Origin: Streptomyces sp. TRM49041
GTDB lineage: Bacteria > Actinomycetota > Actinomycetes > Streptomycetales > Streptomycetaceae
DNA: 64,000 nt
Assembly: GCF_008271805.1 (NCBI RefSeq)
Contig: NZ_VSRY01000102.1
Location: 1 to 64,000 of the forward strand
Reading direction: 5' to 3'
Positions 8,764 through 25,190 of this stretch are shown here, one piece after another (within the stretch, counting starts at the first letter, position 1; each line of letters opens with the position of its first letter). Made by a program: the position numbers and the translations under genes. The notes under the pieces are model-generated. The model saw nothing but the letters and a program-made list of their open reading frames with translations. It was not told where the DNA came from and ran no database searches.

Positions 8764-10269
8764 ATGCCGCAGAACCGTCCGATCCGCCGCCGTTGGTTAC
8801 ACGGACTGTTCGGCGGTACGCCGTTCGGTGCCGCGGCCGGGGCCCTGGGGCTCGGGGGAACCCTGGCGTTCCGGCACATCGGCGGCGCGCTCCCGGGGGC
8901 ACTCGCCTTCCTGGGCCTGGCCGGGATACTCGTCACCGTGCCGTTCCTGGTCCACGGGCTCACCACGTCCGCCCGCTGGACCCCGGCCGGCGTCCTGGCC
9001 GGGGCGCTGCCGGTGGCCGTTCTGCTGTACGCGGGCGGCGGCGAGGGCGCGCGGGCCATGTGGACCGCCGCCCACGACCGGCCCGCCGGGGCCGGCGCCG
9101 TGGGCAGCTGGCAGACCGGGGACACGGTGATCCGCGCCCGGCCCGACAAGGTCACCGGCCACCGCCTCAGCGACGGCGCGGTCACCTGGGAGTGGGCGCC
9201 ACCGGGCAGGAACACCGTCTGCACCATGAGCCGCGGCACCTCCGGCGGTATCGGCCTCGTCGGCCACGCCCCGGAGGGCGGACCCTGCGCCACCGCCGTC
9301 GCCCTCGACCTCACCACCGGCACCGCCCGCTGGTCCACGCGCTACACCGCGGAGGTGTCGGGCCTCCTGCCGACCCGCCACGACCTGATCGCCGCCGGCG
9401 ACGGGCTCGCGGTCGTCCCGACGCGCACCGGCTGGCGCGCGCTGGGCCTGCCGGACGGCGAGCAGCGCTGGCGCACATCGGCGGGCCCGGGCTGCACCCC
9501 GCTGCTCGCCCACCTGGACACACCGCCCGGACCGGCGGGACGCCCCGTCGTCACCCTCGCGGACTGCGGCGACCGGCGCGCCCCGGTTCTCCGTACGCAC
9601 GCACCCGGCAGCGGCCGCGTGCTCACCCGCACCGCTCTGCCCGCCGTCGGGCCACCCGAGCACGCGGCCGTCCTCTCGGCCCGCCCGCTGACCGTCTGGC
9701 TCCAGGAGCACGAGTCCCGCGGCACCCACGCCGTCCTGTCGTACGACGACCGGGGCCGTCCCCTGGCCAGGATTCCCGCCGTCGCTCCCGGCCACGAGAT
9801 CCGCGTCGTGCCGAGCGTCGGCGAGCTGCCCTACCGGGCCTTCCCCGCACGCCCGGCCCGCGCGGGCGTCGTCGTCGGCGACACCCTCGTCGCCCTCGGG
9901 GTACGCCCCGGCGACGACAGCGTCAACGGCACCGGCAAGGGCGCCTCCCGGCACACGGACGGCAGGCTCGTCGCTTACTCGCTCCGCGACGGCCGCCATC
10001 TGTGGACCGCCGGCCTCGACGACCATCTCCACGCCCTGGCCACCGACGCGGACGGCGCGGTGTGGGCGCTCAGCTCGAACCGGCTCCTCCAGGTCGAACC
10101 GGCCACCGGCCTGTTCCTCCACGAGCTCGACGTCCACGACCTGGAGCCGGACCGGCCCGTGGACCTGTGGGTCGGCGGTGGCGGCCGGTACACGGTCGTC
10201 TTCGACGACGGCACCGGCGACGACGCCCCCGTCGGCGTCCTGGAGACCACCGCGTGGAAGGTCCGGTAG
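8764..10269 (+). CDS. Membrane-anchored PQQ-like beta-propeller protein
   Basis: A 501-residue protein, ATG behind GAAAGGAAACC. Three hydrophobic segments lie in the first ~100 residues (about 17-35, 42-65 and 73-92), then an extracytoplasmic part made of repeated blades with the PQQ-like signatures A-x-D-x-x-T-G-x-x-RW (ALDLTTGTARW), LRDGRHLWTAGL and VEPATGLFLHELD. Proteins of this layout are common in Streptomyces, and most have no known ligand; no PQQ-dehydrogenase active-site motif is seen. Ends convergently with rpoC across a shared hairpin. Confidence 0.65.
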   Translation: MPQNRPIRRRWLHGLFGGTPFGAAAGALGLGGTLAFRHIGGALPGALAFLGLAGILVTVPFLVHGLTTSARWTPAGVLAGALPVAVLLYAGGGEGARAMWTAAHDRPAGAGAVGSWQTGDTVIRARPDKVTGHRLSDGAVTWEWAPPGRNTVCTMSRGTSGGIGLVGHAPEGGPCATAVALDLTTGTARWSTRYTAEVSGLLPTRHDLIAAGDGLAVVPTRTGWRALGLPDGEQRWRTSAGPGCTPLLAHLDTPPGPAGRPVVTLADCGDRRAPVLRTHAPGSGRVLTRTALPAVGPPEHAAVLSARPLTVWLQEHESRGTHAVLSYDDRGRPLARIPAVAPGHEIRVVPSVGELPYRAFPARPARAGVVVGDTLVALGVRPGDDSVNGTGKGASRHTDGRLVAYSLRDGRHLWTAGLDDHLHALATDADGAVWALSSNRLLQVEPATGLFLHELDVHDLEPDRPVDLWVGGGGRYTVVFDDGTGDDAPVGVLETTAWKVR

Positions 10270-10299
10270 CCACGTGTCCGCCGCCCGCGCCATGTAACG

Positions 10300-10338
10300 C
10301 CGAAGGGCGGCCACCCCAACGGGGTGACCGCCCTTCGG
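10300..10338 (-). terminator. rpoC terminator (bidirectional hairpin)
   Basis: An 18-bp stem (10300-10317 with 10321-10338) with a 3-base loop between convergent genes. The single imperfect pair is C-A in + strand RNA but G-U in - strand RNA, so it folds better in the rpoC transcript. A closely related hairpin follows rplL. Confidence 0.75.
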
Positions 10339-10351
10339 TCAGACGTACGCC

Positions 10352-14251
<3,900 letters not shown>

Positions 14252-14377
14252 TATGCGTCAATCCCTCTCAGGGTTCGTGTCAATCAATGGTCTGTACGGG
14301 TCGCTGGGCGAGGCCGGCCGGATGGGGGCGCCCCCTGCTCGAAGAGCTTGGGGGAGGGCATCCGGCCGACCGACCCG

Positions 14378-17863
<3,486 letters not shown>

Positions 17864-18202
17864 GAGGGGGTCCTTCCGAGGGCTCGGACTCACTACGCGC
17901 GTACCGGTCCCAAGCCGGGCACACAGACAGACTGTTCCTGATTTCAGCCGTTTGGCCAGGTCAGGGCATTCGGTCAACTGTGCTCTTGCGAGGGGATGCC
18001 CCTGGTGACGGGCAGGGAGCAGCTAACAGGCAGCGCAAAGGGTCAGTGTAGCCACTTGGCCCACTGATGTCCAGGGCGAGCAATTCGCGACCCTCGTTGT
18101 TCTCATCTCCGCGGCACCTCGCGCCTGTCGGCGCACACCGATACTGCCCGTTCCGCCGTCGATCCATGCCTCGGATACGGATCGTTGTGACGACGCGTCC
18201 TG

Positions 18203-18231
18203 AGAATTGCGCGCGGCGTGCGGTTCGTCAA
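18203..18231 (-). promoter_or_regulatory. Candidate rpoB promoter in the 534-bp rplL-rpoB gap
   Basis: On the - strand TTGACG (18231-18226) is followed 17 bases later by AATTCT (18208-18203), about 340 bases before the rpoB start. The -10 match is weak. The gap 17864-18397 holds no gene; it contains this candidate, the rplL hairpin, and otherwise nothing I can name. Confidence 0.4.
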
Positions 18232-18313
18232 GGCCCCAGGCTGCGCGCGGCGCACGGCGAAGATCACCATACTCCCCTCGTGCCCCGGTGCAAGGCGGCT
18301 GTCACGGCAACGC

Positions 18314-18349
18314 CGAAGGGCGACCACCCGAATGGGTGATCGCCCTTCG
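18314..18349 (-). terminator. Hairpin terminator/attenuator between rplL and rpoB
   Basis: A 16-bp stem (18314-18329 with 18334-18349) and AATG loop. The one imperfect pair is G-U only in the - strand RNA, pointing to function in the rplJL transcript. It is nearly identical to the rpoC hairpin. Partial readthrough here would set the ratio of L7/L12 to RpoBC, as in E. coli; that role is inferred. Confidence 0.7.
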
Positions 18350-18397
18350 TAACGCCCTCCAGGGGCGTCAGTGCGAGTCAGGAGACCCGCCGCCGGG

Positions 18398-18784
18398 TCA
18401 CTTGACCTCGACGGAGGCGCCGGCGCCCTTGAGGGACTCGGCGGCCTTCTCGGCGGCTTCCTTGTTGACCTTCTCGAGGACCGGCTTCGGGGTGCCGTCG
18501 ACGAGGTCCTTGGCCTCCTTCAGACCCAGGGAGGTCAGCTCACGCACGACCTTGATGACCTGGATCTTCTTGTCGCCGGCGCCGGTGAGGATGACGTCGA
18601 ACTCGTCCTTCTCCTCGACGGCCTCGGCGGCCGGGGCACCCGGGCCCGCAACGCCGGCAACGGCGACCGGGGCGGCGGCGGTGACGTCGAACTTCTCCTC
18701 GAAGGCCTTCACGAACTCGGCGAGCTCGATGAGGGTCATCTCCTCGAACTGCGCGAGCAGGTCGTCCTGAGACAGCTTCGCCAT
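18398..18784 (-). CDS. rplL: Ribosomal protein bL12 (L7/L12)
   Basis: 128 residues, ATG behind GGAAGGA. The N-terminal dimerisation helix ([25 protein letters not shown]), an Ala/Pro/Gly hinge around 36-58, and the C-terminal factor-binding domain ([20 protein letters not shown]) are all present. It forms the ribosomal stalk with L10 and recruits translation factors. It follows rplJ by 115 bases on the same strand. Confidence 0.97.
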   Translation of the reverse strand: MAKLSQDDLLAQFEEMTLIELAEFVKAFEEKFDVTAAAPVAVAGVAGPGAPAAEAVEEKDEFDVILTGAGDKKIQVIKVVRELTSLGLKEAKDLVDGTPKPVLEKVNKEAAEKAAESLKGAGASVEVK

Positions 18785-18899
18785 GGTGGCGGTCCTTCCA
18801 CTAATTCGGCTGGTGCCGGGATGTACATGTGTGGCGGGCGTACGTTGGGCCCGCTGTGACCGTCGCCCGGATCAGGCGGCGGTCAGTGCGCGAGCCGAA

Positions 18900-19430
18900 T
18901 TACTCGGCACCGCCCTGCTCGGCCTGCTTGGCACGGAGCGCGTCCACGGTGCGGACGAGCTTCGACGGGAGCGCCTGGAAGAGCGCGGCAGCCTGGGACT
19001 GCTTGCCCTTCATGGCGCCCGCCAGCTTGGCGAGCAGAACCTCGCGGGACTCGAGGTCCGCAAGCTTCTTGATCTCATCGGCGGACAGCGCCTTGCCGTC
19101 AAGGACACCGCCCTTGATGATCAGGTTCGGGTTGTCCTTGGCGAAGTCACGGAGACCCTTCGCCGACTCCACCGGGTCACCGGTGATGAAGGCAACCGCC
19201 GTCGGACCAGCGAACTGGTCGTCCAGCGACGTGATCCCGGCCTCGTTGGCCGCAATCTTGGTCAGCGTGTTCTTCACCACGGCGTACTGGGCGTTCTCAC
19301 CGAGCGAACGGCGCAGCTGCTTGAGCTGAGCCACGGTGAGACCGCGGTACTCGGTCAGCACGGCGGCGTTCGAGCTGCGGAACTTGTCCGTCAGCTCGGC
19401 AACCGCAGCAGACTTGTCGGGCCTCGCCAT
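18900..19430 (-). CDS. rplJ: Ribosomal protein uL10
   Basis: 176 residues; ATG at 19430 with GGAAGGAGG ten bases upstream, starting [13 protein letters not shown]. The frame extends into the leader but without a start signal. It anchors L12 dimers to 23S rRNA. It is preceded by an L10-type leader with an internal terminator and followed by rplL, so stalk proteins are likely autoregulated through transcription attenuation by the L10-L12 complex (established in other bacteria, inferred here). Confidence 0.96.
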   Translation of the reverse strand: MARPDKSAAVAELTDKFRSSNAAVLTEYRGLTVAQLKQLRRSLGENAQYAVVKNTLTKIAANEAGITSLDDQFAGPTAVAFITGDPVESAKGLRDFAKDNPNLIIKGGVLDGKALSADEIKKLADLESREVLLAKLAGAMKGKQSQAAALFQALPSKLVRTVDALRAKQAEQGGAE

Positions 19431-19489
19431 GAGCCTCGGCCTCCTTCCGGGTGATTCGGACCGCAGTGGCTGAAGGAAGGAGACTGGGC

Positions 19490-19524
19490 AAAACGAAACG
19501 CCCCGGCGCAGGCGCACGGGGCGT
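19490..19524 (-). terminator. Attenuator hairpin within rplJ leader
   Basis: Stem ACGCCCCG/CGGGGCGT (19524-19517 with 19505-19498 on the - strand) followed by TTTCGTTTT, 60 bases before the rplJ start. It is a full intrinsic terminator located upstream of its gene, as expected for an attenuator. Confidence 0.8.
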
Positions 19525-19650
19525 GACTCGACCGGGCGGCATGCCCGGGAGTACAACCACAGTCACCTGCGCAGGCCGTCCGTAGCTAGCGGATCCTTCG
19601 GCAACCGCGCCCCTGCGGGCACAGCTGCGACCAGCGGTCTTTGGCTTCCG
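19490..19650 (-). ncRNA. L10-type ribosomal protein leader
   Basis: The untranslated leader of rplJ on the - strand. It contains the kink-turn-like arm CTGCGCAGGTGAC (complement of 19562-19574) typical of L10 leaders, several helices, and then a strong terminator. The segment GCGCAGG (complement of 19566-19572) can pair with CCTGCGC in the terminator loop (complement of 19506-19512), giving two exclusive folds. Assignment to the Rfam L10_leader family is from motif memory. Confidence 0.7.
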
Positions 19651-19654
19651 TGTG

Positions 19655-19684
19655 AGAGTACGCGAACGGCCGACCGTCAAGCAA
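19655..19684 (-). promoter_or_regulatory. Candidate rplJL promoter
   Basis: TTGCTT (19684-19679) and TACTCT (19660-19655) on the - strand with an 18-base spacer, just upstream of the L10 leader. The match is reasonable, not perfect. Confidence 0.45.
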
Positions 19685-19727
19685 ATCGGGCGAAGGGGCC
19701 GCCGTCGGGTGACCCCTTCGCCACCGG

Positions 19728-20666
19728 TCAGGCGGCGGCGCCCTCGGCGTCCTTCGCGGCTCCGGCGAACTTCTCGATCATCTTCATGAAGTCGATCGTC
19801 TGGTCGGCCGGCGGGGCCTGGACGGCGGCCTTGGTGCCGTAGTCGGAGTACGCGGCGGAGACCGTCACCGTGCCCTCGGGGGTCTCCATGCCGATGTCCA
19901 TCTTGACCGGGTAGCCGTCCTCGTTGACCCAGACCTCGGTGTCGTACGCCTTGAGGCCGCTCTCCTTCATCTTGGCGACCAGCTCCTTGCGCTCGTCCTC
20001 GTCGAGCACGGAGAGCGACTTGTTGGCGGCCAGCATCTCCTCGACGGTGAGGCTGCCCTTGTAGTGCTGGGTGTCGACGCCGTCGACCTTCTCGGGGCCG
20101 ATGTGCTTCAGGTTCGGCGAGTCGAGCAGCATGGCGAGCTGCTTGGCCGGGTCCTGGTTCATGTTCTCCAGGCTGCCGGTCATCTGCTTCTGGAGCTCGG
20201 CGTTCCCGCTCTTCTCCGCGATGGCCTTGAAGTCCATCCTGAGCCAGCTCTTGTCGCGCAGCTCGGCCGGCATCTTCTCGCCCAACTGGCTCATGTCCAT
20301 GTACATGACCTCATCGAGCATCACCATGCGGAAGCTCCCGGCCCCGCCCGGGCCGCCCTTCATGGTGATGTCCATCATGCCGGGGTCCCAGCCCATGACG
20401 CCGGACATCTCCATCTCGGCGCCACCCCCCATGCCGCCCATACCGCCCATGCCCTCGGGCATGGACACCGTCATGCGGATCTTCGCCGACTTGGCGGCGG
20501 CGGTCTTCTCGTACGCGGCCTGGATCACCTGGGCCGCCGAGGACCACTGGAGCTCGTCCCGCGGCGCGTCGGCGGACTTCTTCTCACCCTGACAGCCCGC
20601 GACACCGGCCACGACAGCCACGGCCGTCAGCGAGACACCTGCGCGCTTCCAAACGGACACGGACAT
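19728..20666 (-). CDS. Exported lipoprotein, LppX/LprG-like fold candidate
   Basis: Start chosen at the ATG at 20666, giving 312 residues with a clear lipoprotein signal: KR near the N-terminus, hydrophobic core LTAVAVVAGV, and lipobox VAGC with the acylated Cys at 25. The mature protein starts with a polar linker and has a Met/Gly-rich stretch (MGGMGGMGGG, about 72-85), then alternating strands and helices (DGVDTQHYKGSLTVEEML; VWVNEDGYPVKMDIGME) as in LppX/LprAFG and LolA-like lipid or sensor lipoproteins. It lies between rplA and rplJ, where S. coelicolor also has lipoprotein genes. Ligand unknown. Confidence 0.75.
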   Translation of the reverse strand: MSVSVWKRAGVSLTAVAVVAGVAGCQGEKKSADAPRDELQWSSAAQVIQAAYEKTAAAKSAKIRMTVSMPEGMGGMGGMGGGAEMEMSGVMGWDPGMMDITMKGGPGGAGSFRMVMLDEVMYMDMSQLGEKMPAELRDKSWLRMDFKAIAEKSGNAELQKQMTGSLENMNQDPAKQLAMLLDSPNLKHIGPEKVDGVDTQHYKGSLTVEEMLAANKSLSVLDEDERKELVAKMKESGLKAYDTEVWVNEDGYPVKMDIGMETPEGTVTVSAAYSDYGTKAAVQAPPADQTIDFMKMIEKFAGAAKDAEGAAA

Positions 20667-20735
20667 GCCCACCCCCAAGTCATTCGTTGCATGAACACCA
20701 GAACGGTAACGCACACGTACGACAGCCCTCACACA

Positions 20736-20778
20736 GAAAACCGGCCCCCGCCCTCCGGAGAGGTGCGGGGACCGGTTC
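20736..20778 (-). terminator. rplKA terminator
   Basis: A 13-bp stem (20740-20752 with 20766-20778) with one G-U pair in the - strand RNA, followed by TTTTC, 33 bases after the rplA stop. Confidence 0.8.
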
Positions 20779-20810
20779 GGAAACCCTGTGAGCCGTCAGG
20801 CTCGGCCCGG

Positions 20811-21533
20811 TCAGACAGCGGCCGGGTCCTCCTCGACGAGGAGGTTGCGGGTGCGGTTGGAGTCCAGCGGGATGCCGGGGCCCATGGTGGTGGTCAGGGT
20901 CGCCTTCTTGATGTAGCGGCCCTTGGCGGCGGACGGCTTCAGACGGAGGATCTCCTCCAGCGCCGCGGCGTAGTTCTCGACCAGCTTCGTCTCGTCGAAC
21001 GACACCTTGCCGATGATGAAGTGCAGGTTCGCGTGCTTGTCGACACGGAACTCGATCTTGCCGCCCTTGATCTCGGTGACGGCCTTGGCGACGTCCATCG
21101 TGACGGTGCCGGTCTTCGGGTTCGGCATCAGACCACGGGGGCCGAGGACGCGGCCGAGGCGGCCGACCTTGCCCATGAGGTCCGGGGTGGCGACGACGGC
21201 GTCGAAGTCCAGACGGCCCTTCGCAACCTCGTCGATCAGTTCGTCGGAGCCGACGATGTCGGCGCCCGCGGCCTCCGCGGCCGCAGCACGGTCACCGGTC
21301 GCGAAGACCAGGACCCGGGCGGTCTTGCCGGTGCCGTGCGGAAGGTTCACGGTGCCACGGACCATCTGGTCGGCCTTGCGCGGGTCGACACCCAGGCGGA
21401 AGGCGACCTCGACGGTGCCGTCGAACTTGGTGGTGGCGGTGTCCTTGGCGAGACGGACGGCCTCGAGGGGGGCGTAGTTACGCTCCCGGTCGACCTTGGC
21501 GTCCGCGCCGCGGAGAGCCTTGCTGCGCTTCAC
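20811..21533 (-). CDS. rplA: Ribosomal protein uL1
   Basis: 240 residues; GTG start at 21533 behind AGGAGAAGAA, giving [M][16 protein letters not shown]. The frame runs 19 codons further upstream but lacks homology and a start signal there. Conserved L1 sequence is intact ([30 protein letters not shown]). It forms the L1 stalk of the 50S subunit and usually represses its own operon. It follows rplK after 82 bases and is closed by a terminator. Confidence 0.97.
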   Translation of the reverse strand: MKRSKALRGADAKVDRERNYAPLEAVRLAKDTATTKFDGTVEVAFRLGVDPRKADQMVRGTVNLPHGTGKTARVLVFATGDRAAAAEAAGADIVGSDELIDEVAKGRLDFDAVVATPDLMGKVGRLGRVLGPRGLMPNPKTGTVTMDVAKAVTEIKGGKIEFRVDKHANLHFIIGKVSFDETKLVENYAAALEEILRLKPSAAKGRYIKKATLTTTMGPGIPLDSNRTRNLLVEEDPAAV

Positions 21534-21615
21534 TTCTTCTCCTGCTGTCAAGTGTGGAGTCGTGGTCCGGGCCGGCGCTGGCCCTGCCACTGAGGTACGT
21601 GGGACGGGGAGCTGA

Positions 21616-22050
21616 TCAGCCCTCGACCGTGATGCCCATGGAACGGGCGGTGCCGGCGATGATCTTCTCGGCGGCGTCCAGGTCGTTCGCGTTCAGGTCG
21701 GGCATCTTGGTGGTGGCGATCTCGCGGACCTGGGCGCTCGTCAGCTTGGCGACCTTGGTCTTGTGCGGCTCGCCGGAGCCCTTCTCCACACCCGCGGCCT
21801 TGAGGATCATCCTCGACGCCGGCGGAGTCTTGGTGATGAAGGTGAAGGAACGGTCCTCGTAGACCGTGATCTCCACCGGGATCACCCAGCCACGCTGCGA
21901 CTCGGTCGCGGCGTTGTAGGCCTTGCAGAACTCCATGATGTTGACGCCGTGCTGACCCAGCGCGGGGCCGACCGGCGGGGCCGGGTTGGCGGCGCCGGCC
22001 TGGATCTGGAGCTTGATAAGCCCCGTGACCTTCTTCTTCTTGGGAGGCAT
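21616..22050 (-). CDS. rplK: Ribosomal protein uL11
   Basis: 144 residues, ATG behind AGGAAGAGGA. The N-terminal thiostrepton-site domain ([20 protein letters not shown]) and the C-terminal rRNA-binding domain ([24 protein letters not shown]) are intact. L11 is part of the GTPase centre and needed for RelA signalling. It is separated from nusG by a terminator, so rplKA probably has its own promoter in 22051-22125. Confidence 0.98.
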
Positions 22051-22125
22051 TCCGGGTCCTCTTCCTGATTCCTGTTTCCTGTGCCCAAAGGCAACCGCAC
22101 AACGATAACGGCTATGGCCGCGCGG

Positions 22126-22185
22126 CTAAAAACCGAGCAGGTCAGAGGGTGGATGCGCGGGTGGACGCGCCCCTCTGACCTGCTC
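22126..22185 (-). terminator. secE-nusG terminator
   Basis: Perfect 15-bp stem (22135-22149 with 22171-22185) with a 21-base loop, followed on the - strand by GGTTTTTAG. Placed 14 bases after the nusG stop. Confidence 0.88.
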
Positions 22186-22199
22186 GAAGGTCTACTGCC

Positions 22200-23084
22200 T
22201 CAGTTCTTCTGGATCTGGTCGAAGCTGAGCTCGACCGGGGTCTCACGACCGAAGATCTCGACGAGGCCCTTGACCTTCTTCGAGTCGGGGTTGATCTCGT
22301 TGATGGTCGCCTGCAGCGTCGCGAACGGGCCGTCGGTGACGGTGACCGAGTCGCCGACCTCGAAGTCCAGGACCTGGACCTCGACCTTGCGGGCGGGGGC
22401 GGGCTTGCCCTCGGCCTCGGCGGCCTCGCGGGCCGCCTTCTCCTCGGCCTCCGGGGCGAGCATCTTGACGATCTCGTCCAGCGTCAGCGGGTACGGGTCG
22501 TAGGCGTTGCCGACGAAGCCGGTGACGCCGGGCGTGTTGCGTACGACGCCCCAGGACTCGTTCGTCAGGTCCATACGGACGAGCACATAGCCGGGCAGCT
22601 TGTTCTGCCGGACGTTCTTGCGCTCGCCGTTCTTGATCTGGACGATCTCTTCCTCGGGGACCTCGGCCTGGTAGATGAAGTCCTCGACGTTGAGCGAGAC
22701 GGCACGCTGCTCCAGGTTGGCCTTCACGCGCTTCTCGTAGCCCGCGTAGGTGTGGATCACGTACCACTCGCCGGGGAGACCGCGGAGCTCGTCGCGGAGC
22801 GCGGCGACCGGGTCGACGGGAGCGGCCGGCTCCGCCTCTTCGGTAGCGGCGGCTTCGGTGGTCGCCGGCTCGGCGTCGACGTCCTCGGCCTCTTCGGCCT
22901 CTTCGGCCTCGTCGCCCTCGGCGGCCTCAGCGGGCCGGCCTTCCTCGACGGGCTCGACGGGCGTCGCGGCGTCCTCGGCCGCCTCGCCGACAGCGGCGTC
23001 CGCAGCTTCCGCCTGGTCCTCGTCGGCCGCCGCGACGATGTCGAGCTCGTCCTGGGCGGACTCGTTCAGGTTCGGGTCAGACAC
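22200..23084 (-). CDS. nusG: Transcription antitermination/termination factor NusG
   Basis: 294 residues from the GTG at 23084 (GGAAGAAG upstream). The first ~100 residues are an acidic Ala/Glu-rich extension found in streptomycete NusG. The NGN domain follows ([36 protein letters not shown]), and the C-terminal KOW domain ([21 protein letters not shown]). NusG binds RpoC and links RNA polymerase to Rho or ribosomes. Transcribed with secE, 77 bases upstream. Confidence 0.96.
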   Translation of the reverse strand: MSDPNLNESAQDELDIVAAADEDQAEAADAAVGEAAEDAATPVEPVEEGRPAEAAEGDEAEEAEEAEDVDAEPATTEAAATEEAEPAAPVDPVAALRDELRGLPGEWYVIHTYAGYEKRVKANLEQRAVSLNVEDFIYQAEVPEEEIVQIKNGERKNVRQNKLPGYVLVRMDLTNESWGVVRNTPGVTGFVGNAYDPYPLTLDEIVKMLAPEAEEKAAREAAEAEGKPAPARKVEVQVLDFEVGDSVTVTDGPFATLQATINEINPDSKKVKGLVEIFGRETPVELSFDQIQKN

Positions 23085-23161
23085 GGTGGCTGCTTCTTCC
23101 TGGATACAGATGGGGTGGAACATGCGAAAAGGGGCGCCGGGGTGGGCGCCCTCCGCGGGAA

Positions 23162-23449
23162 TCAGCCGAAGACGTAAGCGACTGCTTCCTGGAAGCCGAA
23201 GTCGATTCCGGTCACCAGACCGATCATGATGACGACGAAGATGATCACGACCGTCGTGTACGTGGTCAGCTGGTTACGGGTCGGCCAGACGACCTTGCGC
23301 AGCTCGGCGACGATCTGGCGATAGAAGAGCGCGAGCCGACCGAGCGGGCCCTTCTTGGCGCGCTTGCCGCCCTTGCGGGTCTTCTTCTTCGACTCCGGCG
23401 CTTCGTCCTCAGCATCAGGCATGTCGATGGAGCCTACGGCGTCCGTCAC
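23162..23449 (-). CDS. secE: Preprotein translocase subunit SecE
   Basis: 95 residues from a GTG at 23449 behind AGGTGAGAG, beginning [M][17 protein letters not shown] as in S. coelicolor. A basic cytoplasmic region ([14 protein letters not shown]) precedes the conserved amphipathic helix ([12 protein letters not shown]) and one TM segment ([15 protein letters not shown]). It clamps SecY in the translocon. The tRNA-Trp gene is immediately upstream, the usual actinobacterial trpT-secE-nusG order. Confidence 0.96.
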   Translation of the reverse strand: MTDAVGSIDMPDAEDEAPESKKKTRKGGKRAKKGPLGRLALFYRQIVAELRKVVWPTRNQLTTYTTVVIIFVVIMIGLVTGIDFGFQEAVAYVFG

Positions 23450-23551
23450 GTCTCTCACCTGATTCCGGGTCGGCCGTGCCGCGCCCGGGTGGAGCCGCAC
23501 GGCGGTGCAATGAAGTACATACCTGCGCACACATCCTGGCGGTGTGTGTAG

Positions 23552-23624
23552 CAGGGCCGGAGGGACTTGAACCCCCAACCGCTGGTTTTGGAGACCAGTG
23601 CTCTACCAATTGAGCTACGACCCT
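23552..23624 (-). tRNA. tRNA-Trp (CCA)
   Basis: 73 nt. Acceptor AGGGTCG/CGGCCCT, D-stem GCTC/GAGC, anticodon stem CTGGT/ACCAG with loop CTCCAAA (anticodon complement at 23589-23591), T-arm GGGGG-TTCAAGT-CCCTC. The 3' CCA is not encoded. Confidence 0.97.
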
Positions 23625-23831
23625 TTGTGGTTCTCCCCCAACCTACCGCATACGGAGAGGTGCCTCTGTGGAGTGGTCGGTGAGGGCCAACGAGCAGAGA
23701 GTGTACGTGGTCAGCGCCTCCGCGTCGAACAGATAGCCCCGAGCCGTCCTCGCGCCGACCCTCGGCGGGCCGTCGTCCGGAAGGCGAATCCTGCGTGCCC
23801 GGGTTCTGCGGGGTCTGCGACGATGGGCCGC

Positions 23832-25058
23832 ATGAGCGCTGCAACTCCTCCGACCGAGCGCCGGGTCTCCGCCCGCATCGGCGCGATCTCCGAGTCCGCG
23901 ACCCTCGCCGTGGACGCCAAAGCCAAGGCCCTCAAGGCCGCCGGGCGTCCGGTGATCGGCTTCGGCGCGGGCGAGCCCGACTTCCCGACGCCCGACTACA
24001 TCGTCGAGGCGGCCGTCGAGGCCTGCCGCAACCCGAAGTACCACCGCTACACCCCGGCCGGCGGCCTGCCCGAGCTGAAGGCCGCCATCGCCGTCAAGAC
24101 CCTGCGCGACTCCGGCTACGAGGTCGACACCTCCCAGATCCTGGTGACCAACGGCGGCAAGCAGGCCATCTACGAGGCGTTCGCCGCGATCCTCGACCCG
24201 GGCGACGAGGTCATCGTCCCGGCCCCGTACTGGACCACGTACCCCGAGTCGATCCGGCTCGCGGGCGGCGTCCCGGTGGAGGTCGTCGCCGACGAGACGA
24301 CCGGCTACCGGGTCTCCGTCGAGCAGCTGGAGGCCGCACGCACGGAGAAGACCAAGGTCGTCCTGTTCGTCTCCCCCTCCAACCCCACGGGCGCCGTCTA
24401 CGCGCGCGAGGACGCCGAGGCGATCGGCCGCTGGGCCGCCGACAACGGCCTGTGGGTCATGACGGACGAGATCTACGAGCACCTGGTGTACGGCGACGCC
24501 GCCTTCACCTCGCTGCCCGCGCTCGTCCCCGAGCTGCGCGACAAGTGCATCGTCGTCAACGGCGTGGCCAAGACGTACGCCATGACGGGCTGGCGGGTGG
24601 GCTGGATCATCGGCCCGAAGGACGTCGTCAAGGCGGCGACGAACCTCCAGTCGCACGCCACGTCCAACGTCTCGAACGTCGCCCAGGTGGCCGCCCTGGC
24701 CGCCGTGTCCGGGAACCTCGACGCGGTCGCCGAGATGCGCAGTGCCTTCGACCGCCGCCGCCAGACCATCGTGCGGATGCTCAACGAGATCGACGGCGTC
24801 GTCTGCCCGACCCCGGAGGGCGCGTTCTACGCGTACCCCTCGGTGAAGGGGCTCCTCGGCAAGGAGATCCGCGGCAAGCGCCCGCAGACCTCCGTCGAGC
24901 TCGCGGCGCTGATCCTGGACGAGGTCGAGGTCGCGGTGGTGCCGGGCGAGGCGTTCGGCACGCCGGGCTACCTGCGGCTGTCGTACGCGCTCGGCGACGA
25001 GGACCTGGTCGAGGGCGTGTCGCGGATGCAGAAGCTGCTCGCGGAGGCGCGCGACTAG
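23832..25058 (+). CDS. aspC: Aspartate aminotransferase (class I/II PLP enzyme)
   Basis: 408 residues from the ATG at 23832 ([12 protein letters not shown]); an ATG nine bases upstream is possible. There is no strong ribosome-binding site, so it may be leaderless. It moves an amino group between aspartate and 2-oxoglutarate. PLP-site residues are visible: N184 in SNPTG, D212 and Y215 in TDEIYEH, the Schiff-base K247 in [10 protein letters not shown], and R255. It is divergent from tRNA-Trp/secE, as in S. coelicolor, and ends at a strong terminator. Confidence 0.93.
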   Translation: MSAATPPTERRVSARIGAISESATLAVDAKAKALKAAGRPVIGFGAGEPDFPTPDYIVEAAVEACRNPKYHRYTPAGGLPELKAAIAVKTLRDSGYEVDTSQILVTNGGKQAIYEAFAAILDPGDEVIVPAPYWTTYPESIRLAGGVPVEVVADETTGYRVSVEQLEAARTEKTKVVLFVSPSNPTGAVYAREDAEAIGRWAADNGLWVMTDEIYEHLVYGDAAFTSLPALVPELRDKCIVVNGVAKTYAMTGWRVGWIIGPKDVVKAATNLQSHATSNVSNVAQVAALAAVSGNLDAVAEMRSAFDRRRQTIVRMLNEIDGVVCPTPEGAFYAYPSVKGLLGKEIRGKRPQTSVELAALILDEVEVAVVPGEAFGTPGYLRLSYALGDEDLVEGVSRMQKLLAEARD

Positions 25059-25082
25059 CAGCTGCCGCTCAGGAGCGGATCG

Positions 25083-25122
25083 CGGGCCCTGGCCGGTTTC
25101 TCCCGGCCGGGGCCCGTTTTTT
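25083..25122 (+). terminator. aspC terminator
   Basis: A 14-bp stem (25083-25096 with 25103-25116, one U-G pair) followed by six T residues. Confidence 0.9.
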
Positions 25123-25190
25123 CGTTCCCGCACGTACCCGTTCGGAGAAAGGGGCTGCCCCAGGGCGGGTGCGTACGGCAAGATCCCCGG

